This document shows, in pieces, positions 36,429-44,665 of a stretch of DNA of 64,000 bases (the stretch's first letter is position 1; the number at the start of each line of letters is the position of its first letter). Location of the stretch: assembly GCF_008831505.1 (NCBI RefSeq), contig NZ_CP044507.1:434001-498000 (forward strand), read 5' to 3'. Under the pieces are notes generated by a model. The model worked only from the letters and a program-made list of their open reading frames with translations, searched no databases and had not been told where the DNA came from. A program made the translations under genes and the position numbers. Origin of the DNA: Chryseobacterium sp. GTDB lineage: Bacteria > Bacteroidota > Bacteroidia > Flavobacteriales > Weeksellaceae.

Positions 36429-37517
36429 ATGACCCGTGCTGAAAAGAAAATAATTCACGTTGATATGGATGCGTTTTACGCTTCTGTGGAGCAGTATGAC
36501 CAGCCCGAACTTAGAGGCAAACCTGTTTGTGTGGGCGGTGGCCGCTACGGTGTGGTAGCTGCCGCCAGTTACGAAGCCCGAAAGTTTGGTATCCGCTCTG
36601 CAATGCCGGGACGGTTGGCGCTGGAAAAATGCCCCCACCTGATTGTGGTGAAGCCCCGCTTCCAGCGATACAAAGAGATTTCAAACCAGATCCGCCAGAT
36701 TTTCTTTGAATATACGGACCTGGTAGAACCTCTGTCGCTGGATGAGGCCTACCTGGATGTTACTGAAAATAAGATGGGAATCCAGTCCGCAAATTCCATC
36801 GCGAGGGAAATCAGACAGAAAATTTTTGAGCGTACCGGTTTAACTGCTTCTGCGGGCATATCTGTTAACAAATTCCTGGCGAAAGTGGCCTCAGATTACA
36901 ATAAGCCGAACGGACAGAAAACCATTCATCCCACTCAGGTACTGGCCTTCATGGAGAAACTGCCGATTGAGAAGTTCTATGGAATTGGTAAAGTAACCGC
37001 CAACAGGATGCACAGCCTACATATATTTACAGGTGCAGACCTTAAGGCAAAGTCGCTGGAGCAACTGACCGAACTTTTCGGTAAGGCCGGAAAATATTAT
37101 TATGATGTCGTACGTGGAATACATGATCATCCCGTAAGACCGGAGCGAATTGCTAAAAGTGTGGGAGTTGAAGAAACTTTTTGGGAGAATCTTGTAGATG
37201 AAGATGCCGTTTTTGAGCAGCTTAAAGACCTTGGTAAAGAGCTGGAAGCACGGCTTACAAAGAAAAACCTGAAAGGAAAGACGCTTACGCTTAAAATTAA
37301 GTACAGCGATTTCAGTCTCTTTACAAGGTCCAGATCCGGTGAAAAGTTCTTTTGTGATTATGACCATATTTATAATATGGCCTTGCAAATGTGGCAGTTG
37401 CGACCCTTTGACAGACCCGTGCGTTTGTTGGGCCTTTCAGTTTCCGGCCTTGATAACGGGAATACAAAACAGGTATCGGTGCAGCTTAAAATACCTTTTG
37501 AGGATTATCTAACATAA
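36429..37517 (+). CDS. dinB: DNA polymerase IV
   Basis: 362 residues from the ATG at 36429; the GTG just before it is an alternative. Translesion polymerase with the classical start KKIIHVDMDAFYASVEQ (Asp12), the SLDEAYLDVTEN catalytic pair, helix-hairpin-helix GIGKVTANRMHSLHIFT and the little finger. The C-terminus has QVSVQLKIPF, a possible clamp-binding segment. A TAAATTTG box ends five bases before the ATG, so the message may have almost no leader. It is the second Y-family gene in the window, without an S24 partner. Confidence 0.95.
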   Translation: MTRAEKKIIHVDMDAFYASVEQYDQPELRGKPVCVGGGRYGVVAAASYEARKFGIRSAMPGRLALEKCPHLIVVKPRFQRYKEISNQIRQIFFEYTDLVEPLSLDEAYLDVTENKMGIQSANSIAREIRQKIFERTGLTASAGISVNKFLAKVASDYNKPNGQKTIHPTQVLAFMEKLPIEKFYGIGKVTANRMHSLHIFTGADLKAKSLEQLTELFGKAGKYYYDVVRGIHDHPVRPERIAKSVGVEETFWENLVDEDAVFEQLKDLGKELEARLTKKNLKGKTLTLKIKYSDFSLFTRSRSGEKFFCDYDHIYNMALQMWQLRPFDRPVRLLGLSVSGLDNGNTKQVSVQLKIPFEDYLT

Positions 37518-37609
37518 ATCAACAAATAAAGATATTTAGTACATCATTTTTTTTGATATATTTATATTATTATTTCTGAAAAGAAATATACCCCTTGAAA
37601 ACACATTAA

Positions 37610-38455
37610 ATGAAGACTCTAAGAGACTGGGGCCTTAGTGCCCTCAGCGATATACAGGATGAGGACCGGATGATCAACTTTGCCGGTTACTCCATTCTGT
37701 ATACCGCTACTGAGAATGTACATCTGCTTATTTTTGACAATGAGGTGCATCTGCCTCCGGAAACATTCTATTATATTCCGCCGGACAGTCCTATTCAGTT
37801 CATGAGCGAAACCCGTCAAGCAATCCTGATGTGGTTTAAAGTTGATCTCTTTGTAGACCGCCTGGAATTCCTGAGCCACATAAAGAGAGGTATCTTTTTC
37901 CGTAACCCGCTTGGGTGGGCCGTTCCCAATAATTTTATGCCTTTTGAGTCCATTATGAAGTATTATTATTTCCCGACTCAGGAAAAGGTGATGAATAAAC
38001 TTTTCGCCAAAAATCTGCTCATCAACTTTCTGGAGTTTATCCTGATCCGTACCCTTATGGAATACGATCCGAAAATGGATCATTACCGGAAAGACAGCTA
38101 CGAAAAGGAGATGGCGAATAAATTTATCTTTCTGCTGCTTAATGAGTCTTCCTTTAATTTTACAGCTGTGTATTACGCCGATAAGCTGAACATCAGCAAG
38201 AGAACGCTGGACAATGCCGTGCAGACGGTGTATGGATGTACAACCAAATCCTTCATTATAGCTAAAGCTCTGGAAAAGGCAAAGAAACTGCTGAGGGGAA
38301 CGGAGATACCTGTTAAGAACATCAGCCAGGACCTTGGTTTTTCTGAAGAAAGTAATTTCAGTAATTTCTTTAAGAAGCATACCGGCAGCTCGCCCCGTGA
38401 ATTCCGTGACCATGCGGTGAGCCAGATTCCGAATCTGAGACTAGTGAAGTCCTGA
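37610..38455 (+). CDS. AraC-family transcriptional regulator
   Basis: 281 residues. The N-terminal part is a cupin-like sensing region (VHLLIFDNEVHLPPETFYYIPPDSP, about 38-65). The C-terminal two-helix-turn-helix AraC domain covers about 180-275, with YYADKLNISKRTLDNAVQTVYG and IKNISQDLGFSEESNFSNFFKKHTGSSPREFRD-type recognition. It is directly upstream of the secreted subunit genes, 25 bases from the first, so it probably regulates the surface-fibre locus. Confidence 0.9.
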   Translation: MKTLRDWGLSALSDIQDEDRMINFAGYSILYTATENVHLLIFDNEVHLPPETFYYIPPDSPIQFMSETRQAILMWFKVDLFVDRLEFLSHIKRGIFFRNPLGWAVPNNFMPFESIMKYYYFPTQEKVMNKLFAKNLLINFLEFILIRTLMEYDPKMDHYRKDSYEKEMANKFIFLLLNESSFNFTAVYYADKLNISKRTLDNAVQTVYGCTTKSFIIAKALEKAKKLLRGTEIPVKNISQDLGFSEESNFSNFFKKHTGSSPREFRDHAVSQIPNLRLVKS

Positions 38456-38479
38456 GGTATAACAGTAAAGTAATGGCCT

Positions 38480-39025
38480 ATGATACGTATTATTACAATC
38501 TGCACGCTTATCGTTTTATCGCTTTGGTCCGGAAGTTTCTCGGCACAAAGCGGCTCTTCCACCGTTCTCAAAATTGTGCTGCATCCTGTGCAGACCATTG
38601 AATTGAGCGCGATGGATCAGAATGTTAATCTCACCTATAAAACCAAGCAGGATTATAGCCAGGGTGTAAGCCTGAACAGGGATAATCATCTAAAGGTATA
38701 CAGTACTGGGGGTTATGTTGTAAATGTAAGAACATTGGATGCCAAACTTAAATCTGCAGGAAGCGATGCTTACATCAATGCAGGTGATATTACCCTTACA
38801 GCTTCAAAAGGTTCAGCCAGCGGTTCGGATTCATTTACTACTGTGCCCGTCCAGCTTTCCAGTGCTGATACCGCTTTCATCACTTCGGCCACCGGTACTT
38901 CCAGCAGTAGTTACAGTGTTACGTATGCCGCAAAAGGCGAAGATGCTTTCATCAATCATTACTCAACCGGGCAGGATCCAACAGTATATAGTACTGAAGT
39001 TTTATACAGCATATTGCCACACTGA
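38480..39025 (+). CDS. Secreted fimbrial-subunit-like protein A
   Basis: 181 residues with a signal peptide (cleavage near FSA-Q). The mature part is beta-rich. It shares with the protein at 39364 the pattern LxVxLxPxQxIxxS, then VxLxYxTxxDYxxGV, then HLKVYSTGGYVVNVRT, and ends with YSTEVLYSILPH, a final strand like that of fimbrial subunits exported by chaperone-usher systems. No donor strand was proved. It is the first of two subunit paralogs, followed by a terminator, and upstream of the chaperone and usher-like genes. Confidence 0.7.
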   Translation: MIRIITICTLIVLSLWSGSFSAQSGSSTVLKIVLHPVQTIELSAMDQNVNLTYKTKQDYSQGVSLNRDNHLKVYSTGGYVVNVRTLDAKLKSAGSDAYINAGDITLTASKGSASGSDSFTTVPVQLSSADTAFITSATGTSSSSYSVTYAAKGEDAFINHYSTGQDPTVYSTEVLYSILPH

Positions 39026-39054
39026 TCACTCTTAATGCTTAACCATAATCAAAT

Positions 39055-39085
39055 GAAGCCCCCCATAACAGGAGGGCTTCGTTGT
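39055..39085 (+). terminator. Terminator between the two subunit genes
   Basis: GAAGCCC and GGGCTTC pair over a CCCATAACAGGA-type loop, then GTTGTTTCTTTCTT. The rest of the 39026-39363 gap is AT-rich, with a TACTTTTG -7 box at 39294-39301 for the next gene but no clear -33. Confidence 0.65.
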
Positions 39086-39363
39086 TTCTTTCTTATGATT
39101 TCATAAATTCAAATATGCTTCTAATAATTTGTGGCGAAATTTCAGGGATGAGAATATTTGATTATAAATACCAAATCCGCAAATCTATATATAAATAATA
39201 ATAGTAATATTAATTTTATTGTCAAAATTTTATGAATGACATTTGCATAAGTTTTTTGGATGTTTTCATAAAAAGCTATTTGAAGTGCCGTATTACTTTT
39301 GTAGTGTTAAAACAAGGGGTATAAGTCTTAACAAATAAGCACTAAAATTAAAAATCTACAAAT

Positions 39364-39909
39364 ATGAAAAAGGCCATTTTATTAGCAATGTTTATCGGAG
39401 GTGTTTTTGCAGCTACTGCACAAACCACTCAAACAAAACTGAATGTTATTCTCAACCCTATACAGTCTATAACTGTAAATGATGCTTCCAAGGAAGTAAC
39501 TTTAGAGTATGTAACTACGAATGATTATCTTACAGGTGTATCTTCTCCGGTCCTGAATAATCACCTTACCGTATACAGTACGGGTGGATTCCAGGTAAAG
39601 GCAAAAGCAGCTAATCTTACAAACGGACTAACTGCAGCTCCTGGACAGAATGTTGAAATCCTTTCCAGCGGTATATCACTTTTAATAGCGAAGGGAACGG
39701 GGAACAATGGTTCAGACATTAATCCAAGTACAGTAAACCTGGGTACGGGTGATGTTAATCTTTTCAGCAGTACTACCGGTGGTGTATCCATGGGTTACAA
39801 TGTAACCTACAAAGGTGCCGGTGGTAATGAATATGTTGGAAAACACTTCAGCGGTACGGGTAAAACCACTTACACAACCAATGTGATGTATTCCATTGTA
39901 GCTCAATAA
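39364..39909 (+). CDS. Secreted fimbrial-subunit-like protein B (paralog of A)
   Basis: 181 residues, the same length as protein A. It has a signal peptide (MKKAILLAMFIGGVFAATAQ). Motifs in order: TKLNVILNPIQSITV, VTLEYVTTNDYLTGV, HLTVYSTGGFQVKAKAA, and the final strand YTTNVMYSIVAQ. It has its own leader of about 60 bases and is probably the main, highly expressed subunit. Similarity to CS1/CFA/I or spore-coat-U-like pilins is only in layout: one Ig-like domain, with a conserved last strand. The chaperone gene follows 60 bases downstream. Confidence 0.7.
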   Translation: MKKAILLAMFIGGVFAATAQTTQTKLNVILNPIQSITVNDASKEVTLEYVTTNDYLTGVSSPVLNNHLTVYSTGGFQVKAKAANLTNGLTAAPGQNVEILSSGISLLIAKGTGNNGSDINPSTVNLGTGDVNLFSSTTGGVSMGYNVTYKGAGGNEYVGKHFSGTGKTTYTTNVMYSIVAQ

Positions 39910-39969
39910 AACTTAGACAAAATATAAAATTGGGGCAATGTGAGGATACTTATATTGCTCTTTTTATTT

Positions 39970-40773
39970 ATGAAAACGAGGTCTTATTTTTACGCCGTTC
40001 TGATACTGTTTGTGGCATGCGGTTTCGTAAATGCTCAGACGGGGCTTGATGTTACGCCCCCCAGATCATATTTTGTGTCTGCCCCCGGCTCCTCCAGTTC
40101 AAACAAGATAAAGGTTACAAATTCAAGTAAGACAAATTCGCTTACTCTCACTGTATCCACCCACGACTGGGAGTACGATACTGAAGGGAATAATGTCATA
40201 GCAGATGCAGGTACTCTGAAAAACTCTGCGACAAATTGGGTTACCATCAGTCCGCAAAGCTATTTTTCATTGGCTCCAGGCGAATCTCAGGATATTATAG
40301 TGACAGTGAAAGCTCCTGCTTTACAAGCTGATACACTTAATGTGCATACAGCTCTTTTATTTATCACCCAAACCAATCCTGTGGATTCCTACAATCAGGA
40401 AGGTGCCATGGTTAAGGTAACACTGCGTTCGGGAATAAAACTTTATCACCGCTATAATTCTCCGGAGGATCCCAATGTTGAGTTTCAGGATTACCGTTAT
40501 AACAAAAAAGCAAAGATGCTGGAACTGGATCTGGAAAATACCGGAAATATGTGGACAGACGGCACTGTCTTTACTGAGCTGGTGAATTTGAGCAACGGTC
40601 GGAAACAAACACTAGAAGATCAGATCTTATATACGCTTCCGGGAGACCGCCGATCAGTAAAAATAACACTTCCAAAGGACCTGCAACCCGGGAAATATAC
40701 CGCTTCATCAACTTTTTCTTACGGTAATGATGATACGATTAAAATGGCCGAACTGGCATTTGTACATGAGTAA
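39970..40773 (+). CDS. Periplasmic PapD-like chaperone for the surface-fibre subunits
   Basis: 267 residues from the ATG at 39970, which gives a clean signal peptide (cleavage near VNA-Q); an in-frame start at 39940 was rejected. The mature N-terminus LDVTPPRSYFVSAPGSS, the IKVTNSSKT strand, THDWEYDTEG and SPQSYFSLAPGESQDIIVTVKAP follow the pattern of the first Ig domain of fimbrial chaperones, including the PGE/PGA-type element. A second domain starts near RYNKKAKMLELDLENTG. It overlaps the tip-like gene by 8 bases (ATGAGTAA). The role of folding and delivering subunits is inferred. Confidence 0.68.
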   Translation: MKTRSYFYAVLILFVACGFVNAQTGLDVTPPRSYFVSAPGSSSSNKIKVTNSSKTNSLTLTVSTHDWEYDTEGNNVIADAGTLKNSATNWVTISPQSYFSLAPGESQDIIVTVKAPALQADTLNVHTALLFITQTNPVDSYNQEGAMVKVTLRSGIKLYHRYNSPEDPNVEFQDYRYNKKAKMLELDLENTGNMWTDGTVFTELVNLSNGRKQTLEDQILYTLPGDRRSVKITLPKDLQPGKYTASSTFSYGNDDTIKMAELAFVHE

Positions 40774-41782
40774 ATTTATAGCCCTGTTGGCTGTACTTAT
40801 TTTTTCAGTTGCAGATGCGCAGACATTTGCCCGCCTCAGTGTACATAATACCGGCTGGGTACCTGTTGATACATATGGCGAAACGCGGATTAAAAACCTT
40901 AAACGCTTTTTTATTGAAGTTCAGAATGCAAACGGATTGCAAATGGACAGATGGTCGGTCACATTCAGGGTAAACGGACCTATAACCAACGGTATTAAAA
41001 CTTTTCCGCCGCAGAAACTGAAATATCAGTTCAGCTATTTATCAACTGCGGGTGCAGATAACGGGACACCCGTAAATGCCTCTTCTTTAGGCCTTAATAC
41101 TGCGGTTATGCCTTTTCAGATTAGCGGTACTGATATAACCACTCAGTCACAGTCGGTTTATGATCTTGGTATAAAGAACTATTTTGCTATCAATCTTTAC
41201 TATGATGTGATTGTGGAAGCAGGCGCTTACCTGGAAGAATATAAATCGTGGAGCAATTTCAAAGTTAATATGATAATGGAGCTGCGGAACAGGAAAGGTG
41301 AGTTGATGACACAAATTCCCGTGTCGTTCGATTTGCGGATTATGCCGTTGGATTCTCCGCCTACCACCCCGACATTCGGAATGGTATTCGACGAAAATGC
41401 CAAAAATGTTCTTCTTGAATTTAAGACAGCTTCCGATTATGCTAATGGTGTAACCAAAACACAGTCTAAAGCTTTTTCCACATTCTCCAATACTCCTTAT
41501 ACTGTGCGGGTAAATACAATCGGTAGTTCCCTGTCCAGCAACAGCAACAGCACCCTGCCGGTAAATGCCCTGAAAATGCAGATACGCGAAAATCAAACAC
41601 AACTCCTTACAGGCAATATAAATCTCTCTGCTTCGCAGCAGAATATCATCAGCAGCGCCGCACATCCGGCTCTTAAGTTTTATGACATCACCTACTCCAC
41701 ACAGGCAGGTGACCTTACATTTTTCAACAGGTCCTACGACCAGTACTCCGGAACTGTTGTATTTACCATGATTCCCCAGTAA
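40766..41782 (+). CDS. Two-domain adhesin/tip-like secreted protein
   Basis: 338 residues from the ATG at 40766, with a signal peptide (MSKFIALLAVLIFSVADAQ). The N-terminal domain, to about residue 200, is unique and beta-rich. The C-terminal domain from about residue 210 repeats the subunit pattern: VLLEFKTASDYANGV, then AFSTFSNTPYTVRVNTIGSS, and the last strand YSGTVVFTMIPQ. A long protein with an N-terminal lectin-like domain plus a pilin-like C-terminal domain is what a fimbrial tip adhesin looks like. It lies between the chaperone and the usher-like gene, with overlaps on one side and 4 bases on the other. Confidence 0.65.
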   Translation: MSKFIALLAVLIFSVADAQTFARLSVHNTGWVPVDTYGETRIKNLKRFFIEVQNANGLQMDRWSVTFRVNGPITNGIKTFPPQKLKYQFSYLSTAGADNGTPVNASSLGLNTAVMPFQISGTDITTQSQSVYDLGIKNYFAINLYYDVIVEAGAYLEEYKSWSNFKVNMIMELRNRKGELMTQIPVSFDLRIMPLDSPPTTPTFGMVFDENAKNVLLEFKTASDYANGVTKTQSKAFSTFSNTPYTVRVNTIGSSLSSNSNSTLPVNALKMQIRENQTQLLTGNINLSASQQNIISSAAHPALKFYDITYSTQAGDLTFFNRSYDQYSGTVVFTMIPQ

Positions 41783-41786
41783 TATC

Positions 41787-44585
41787 GTGTTGACTCTCAG
41801 GAATGTTTTCCGCTTTTTTTTTGTCTTATTTCCCTTGCTGCTTTTTTCGCAGGCAGGTAAGGTTTTAATTAAGACAGACACCGCTGTTGTGGTGGCCAAT
41901 GGTGAAATGCGCAGCCTTATGGTACAGATCAGCAACGGTACAGCGACTGCGAAGAACCTGAAGCTTAGCATAAAAGCACCGGAAGGCGTACGACTGTTAA
42001 ACCCCGGAACTACCGTAAATTCTGAAGCCGGTGAAAACCTCTTTATTCCGGTAAAGATTTTTATTGAGAAAAAGCTCCCTGCAGGAAATTCTCCTGTCTC
42101 ACTTTGGTTGCAGGATGCTGCCGGAAAAATTGTTGCCTCATGTGAGACTGTGCTGAAAGTGGAAGCACGGCGGCAACTACGTATTTTCTCGGATGAGCCA
42201 CAGATACTGATTTACAGGGTGGGCGACAGTTTAAACATCAGCACGCAGGTAAGTAACGGGGGCAACCGTACAGAGGAAGCCGAAATCTACGCTAGTTTCC
42301 CTCAGGGTATCGGGAATGAATTGATACTCCGTAAAAAAGTTATACTCGCACCCTTCAGCAGCCAGAAAGTTGAGTTTTCACGTATTATAGACAGGGAGAT
42401 GCTCCGGATGGAGGTCTTTACTGTTAATGTGGCCGTAACTGACGCTTCTAAGGAGTTTTTTGGTAATACTATGGTTACCGTGCAGAATGCTTTGGGCAAC
42501 AGACGTTATGTGGATCCTGCACAGAATCCATTTTACAGAGGAATTGAAAATAACTATATCTCCTGGAGTTCCAATAATCCTTTTGATCAGATTTCAGCCA
42601 GCCATATGCTTAATTTACATTCCACGGTAAATATTGGAAATACAAAAGCCATTGTGAATATGAACGGTACGTTCTGGCCTACCCTGGATACCAAAATGAT
42701 GTTTCAGAATACGTGGCTGAAACTGGAGCACAACGAATTTTCAATGCATTTGGGTAATATTAACGATAATAATATGGAAATCACACTGAACGGTCGTGGT
42801 TCTCAGCTTACATTTACGCCAAGTCCCGAAACCGGAACCGCAATTTCCGCAGGTGTGGTGGAAAAATCTTTTAACCTGTTTGAGCCTGTTCGCGTAAATA
42901 ATTTTCCACGCGGTTACTCAGCTTTTGCCAGAGCCAATTATGCGCTTAACGGTTACCAGAGTTTGGACGGTGAAGCCATTTGGGATACTGATATTTTCCA
43001 GAGAAGTTTTATTCTGAAAACGGGATATACATACAGTAACAAAAAGGATAAATCATTTGATGTTGATCTGGGTTACGGATATGCAAGGTCTGTCTCACAC
43101 AGCGACGTGGCAGAGCCATCGCTTTCGGCAGGACTCAATTACCGTAAAAACTGGAAAAACTATTCCTTTACTTCTTCCAATTCCTACAGTAGCGGCTACT
43201 ATCCTGGAATTCGGAGGGGAAGTACAGTTCTGGAGCAGCGCCTGTTCCGCAGTTTTGATAAATTCACACTTTACGGTGCGTATGGTCTGAATCATTATAA
43301 TCCTAAGAATATAGATCCGCTGTACCAGTTCAGTTCTTTTTCGGAACGTCACCGAATAGAATTAGGTTCCAGCTTTCGGTATTCCCGTAAAATGGATATC
43401 AGTTTGCTATCGCAGACCTCAACCGAAAATTCAGAGGTTTTTCTTGGTGAAGTCTTTGCCCGTACTGCAATTAAATTTGAAAGTGCTACAGCAGGAATTA
43501 CGCTGAACTACGCCACAGACGACCAGAAAAACCGTTTTACACTTTCTCATACGCAGGGAATTTCTTATTACCGGGGTATCACCGAGCCAAGTCATATCTA
43601 TAATCTTCAGGCGGGTTGGCATCACCGTAACCTGCTCATAAGCGGAAATTATCAGAAAGGTAATTTTTTACTGTACGAAGGCAACAGGAACGGGAAAATT
43701 AGTGATGGTAATGAGAGACTGTCTGCTGTGGCTTCTTACAGGTCTGTTTTGCTGAATAACAAGCTGAATCTCAACTTTAATGCAATGGCAAATTTGGACC
43801 GTCAAAGCGGAAAAAGTCTCGCCCTAAGTTCCAATGCTGATTACCGCATATTCCGAACCACCCGCATCTTTGGCAGTTTCAGTTACAGCTACTATTCAAG
43901 CGGAGCACATGGTAATAAGAATATTTTTTATCAGGCCGGCATCTCACAGGACCTTCCGACTATTGGCGACGAGCCCGTGAAATATAAAAACGGCACAATC
44001 CGCATGTTCACCTTTTTTGACCATAATAATAACGGTACCTATGATCCGGGTATCGACCAGCCTGCCAACGGTGTGAAAGTGAGAATCAATAATATTCTGT
44101 TCATGGCAGCTGAAGACGGCTATGTGAAATACCGTAAACTTCCTTTTGGCAAATATGTAATAAAGTCAAATGAGAACGAGTGGTACAGTGAAATTCAGGA
44201 AGTAGACCTGCAGCAGAAGGAGGAGTTTATAACTCTTCCACTGGTTAAAACGGGGGTTCTTAAAGGTAAAATAACTTACGAAAAAACCGGTAAATTCCAG
44301 TATGAAGTCCAGGAGCATCTTGCCGGAATTCCGGTGCTGTTTCGAAGCACCACAGGTAAAACATTTACATTCTACAGTAATGCTCTTGGGGAATACAGTG
44401 CCTACCTGCCCTTAGGTCGGTACCAGGTTTCTCTGGAAAGTCAGGCGTTTCAGAAAAATGTTTATACCGAAAGTAGTTTTAATGATGTAATTGTTGAGGC
44501 CTCCACCACTAAGTCTCTTGAGGATTTTTTACTTAAGGTCCGGGAAAAGAAGGTTGAAATCAAGCGATTCGGGACCGCGGAATAA
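41787..44585 (+). CDS. Usher-like outer membrane protein
   Basis: 932 residues from a GTG start at 41787, 4 bases after the tip gene. Signal peptide (FFFVLFPLLLFSQAG), two N-terminal Ig-like domains (about 22-125 and 127-230: KVEARRQLRIFSDEPQILIY), then about 480 residues of alternating amphipathic strands with many Tyr/Phe/Asn, as in a large outer membrane beta-barrel. From about 740 two small beta-sandwich domains follow; the first begins FFDHNNNGTYDPGIDQPANG, an SdrD_B-like segment also seen in CS1-type (TcfC/CooC) ushers. The order N-domain, barrel, two C-domains is that of a usher. No plug domain could be identified by eye, so the call rests on layout and neighbours. Confidence 0.65.
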   Translation: MLTLRNVFRFFFVLFPLLLFSQAGKVLIKTDTAVVVANGEMRSLMVQISNGTATAKNLKLSIKAPEGVRLLNPGTTVNSEAGENLFIPVKIFIEKKLPAGNSPVSLWLQDAAGKIVASCETVLKVEARRQLRIFSDEPQILIYRVGDSLNISTQVSNGGNRTEEAEIYASFPQGIGNELILRKKVILAPFSSQKVEFSRIIDREMLRMEVFTVNVAVTDASKEFFGNTMVTVQNALGNRRYVDPAQNPFYRGIENNYISWSSNNPFDQISASHMLNLHSTVNIGNTKAIVNMNGTFWPTLDTKMMFQNTWLKLEHNEFSMHLGNINDNNMEITLNGRGSQLTFTPSPETGTAISAGVVEKSFNLFEPVRVNNFPRGYSAFARANYALNGYQSLDGEAIWDTDIFQRSFILKTGYTYSNKKDKSFDVDLGYGYARSVSHSDVAEPSLSAGLNYRKNWKNYSFTSSNSYSSGYYPGIRRGSTVLEQRLFRSFDKFTLYGAYGLNHYNPKNIDPLYQFSSFSERHRIELGSSFRYSRKMDISLLSQTSTENSEVFLGEVFARTAIKFESATAGITLNYATDDQKNRFTLSHTQGISYYRGITEPSHIYNLQAGWHHRNLLISGNYQKGNFLLYEGNRNGKISDGNERLSAVASYRSVLLNNKLNLNFNAMANLDRQSGKSLALSSNADYRIFRTTRIFGSFSYSYYSSGAHGNKNIFYQAGISQDLPTIGDEPVKYKNGTIRMFTFFDHNNNGTYDPGIDQPANGVKVRINNILFMAAEDGYVKYRKLPFGKYVIKSNENEWYSEIQEVDLQQKEEFITLPLVKTGVLKGKITYEKTGKFQYEVQEHLAGIPVLFRSTTGKTFTFYSNALGEYSAYLPLGRYQVSLESQAFQKNVYTESSFNDVIVEASTTKSLEDFLLKVREKKVEIKRFGTAE

Positions 44586-44665
44586 ACATTTCTGAAAACC
44601 TCATCATTTGGCCACCTGCCGGATTGGATTGTTTTTTGCTAAATTGATGCCTCCAAACTACTTCC

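Noticed and set aside
38480-39909. Type V (Mfa/Fim) lipoprotein pilin genes
   Set aside because: The signal peptides end in ordinary cleavage sites, with no lipobox cysteine, and the partner genes are chaperone- and usher-like.
41147-41971. Antisense ORF of 274 codons opposite the tip and usher genes
   Set aside because: It is the shadow of two overlapping real genes, with Cys/His/Arg-rich non-protein-like composition.
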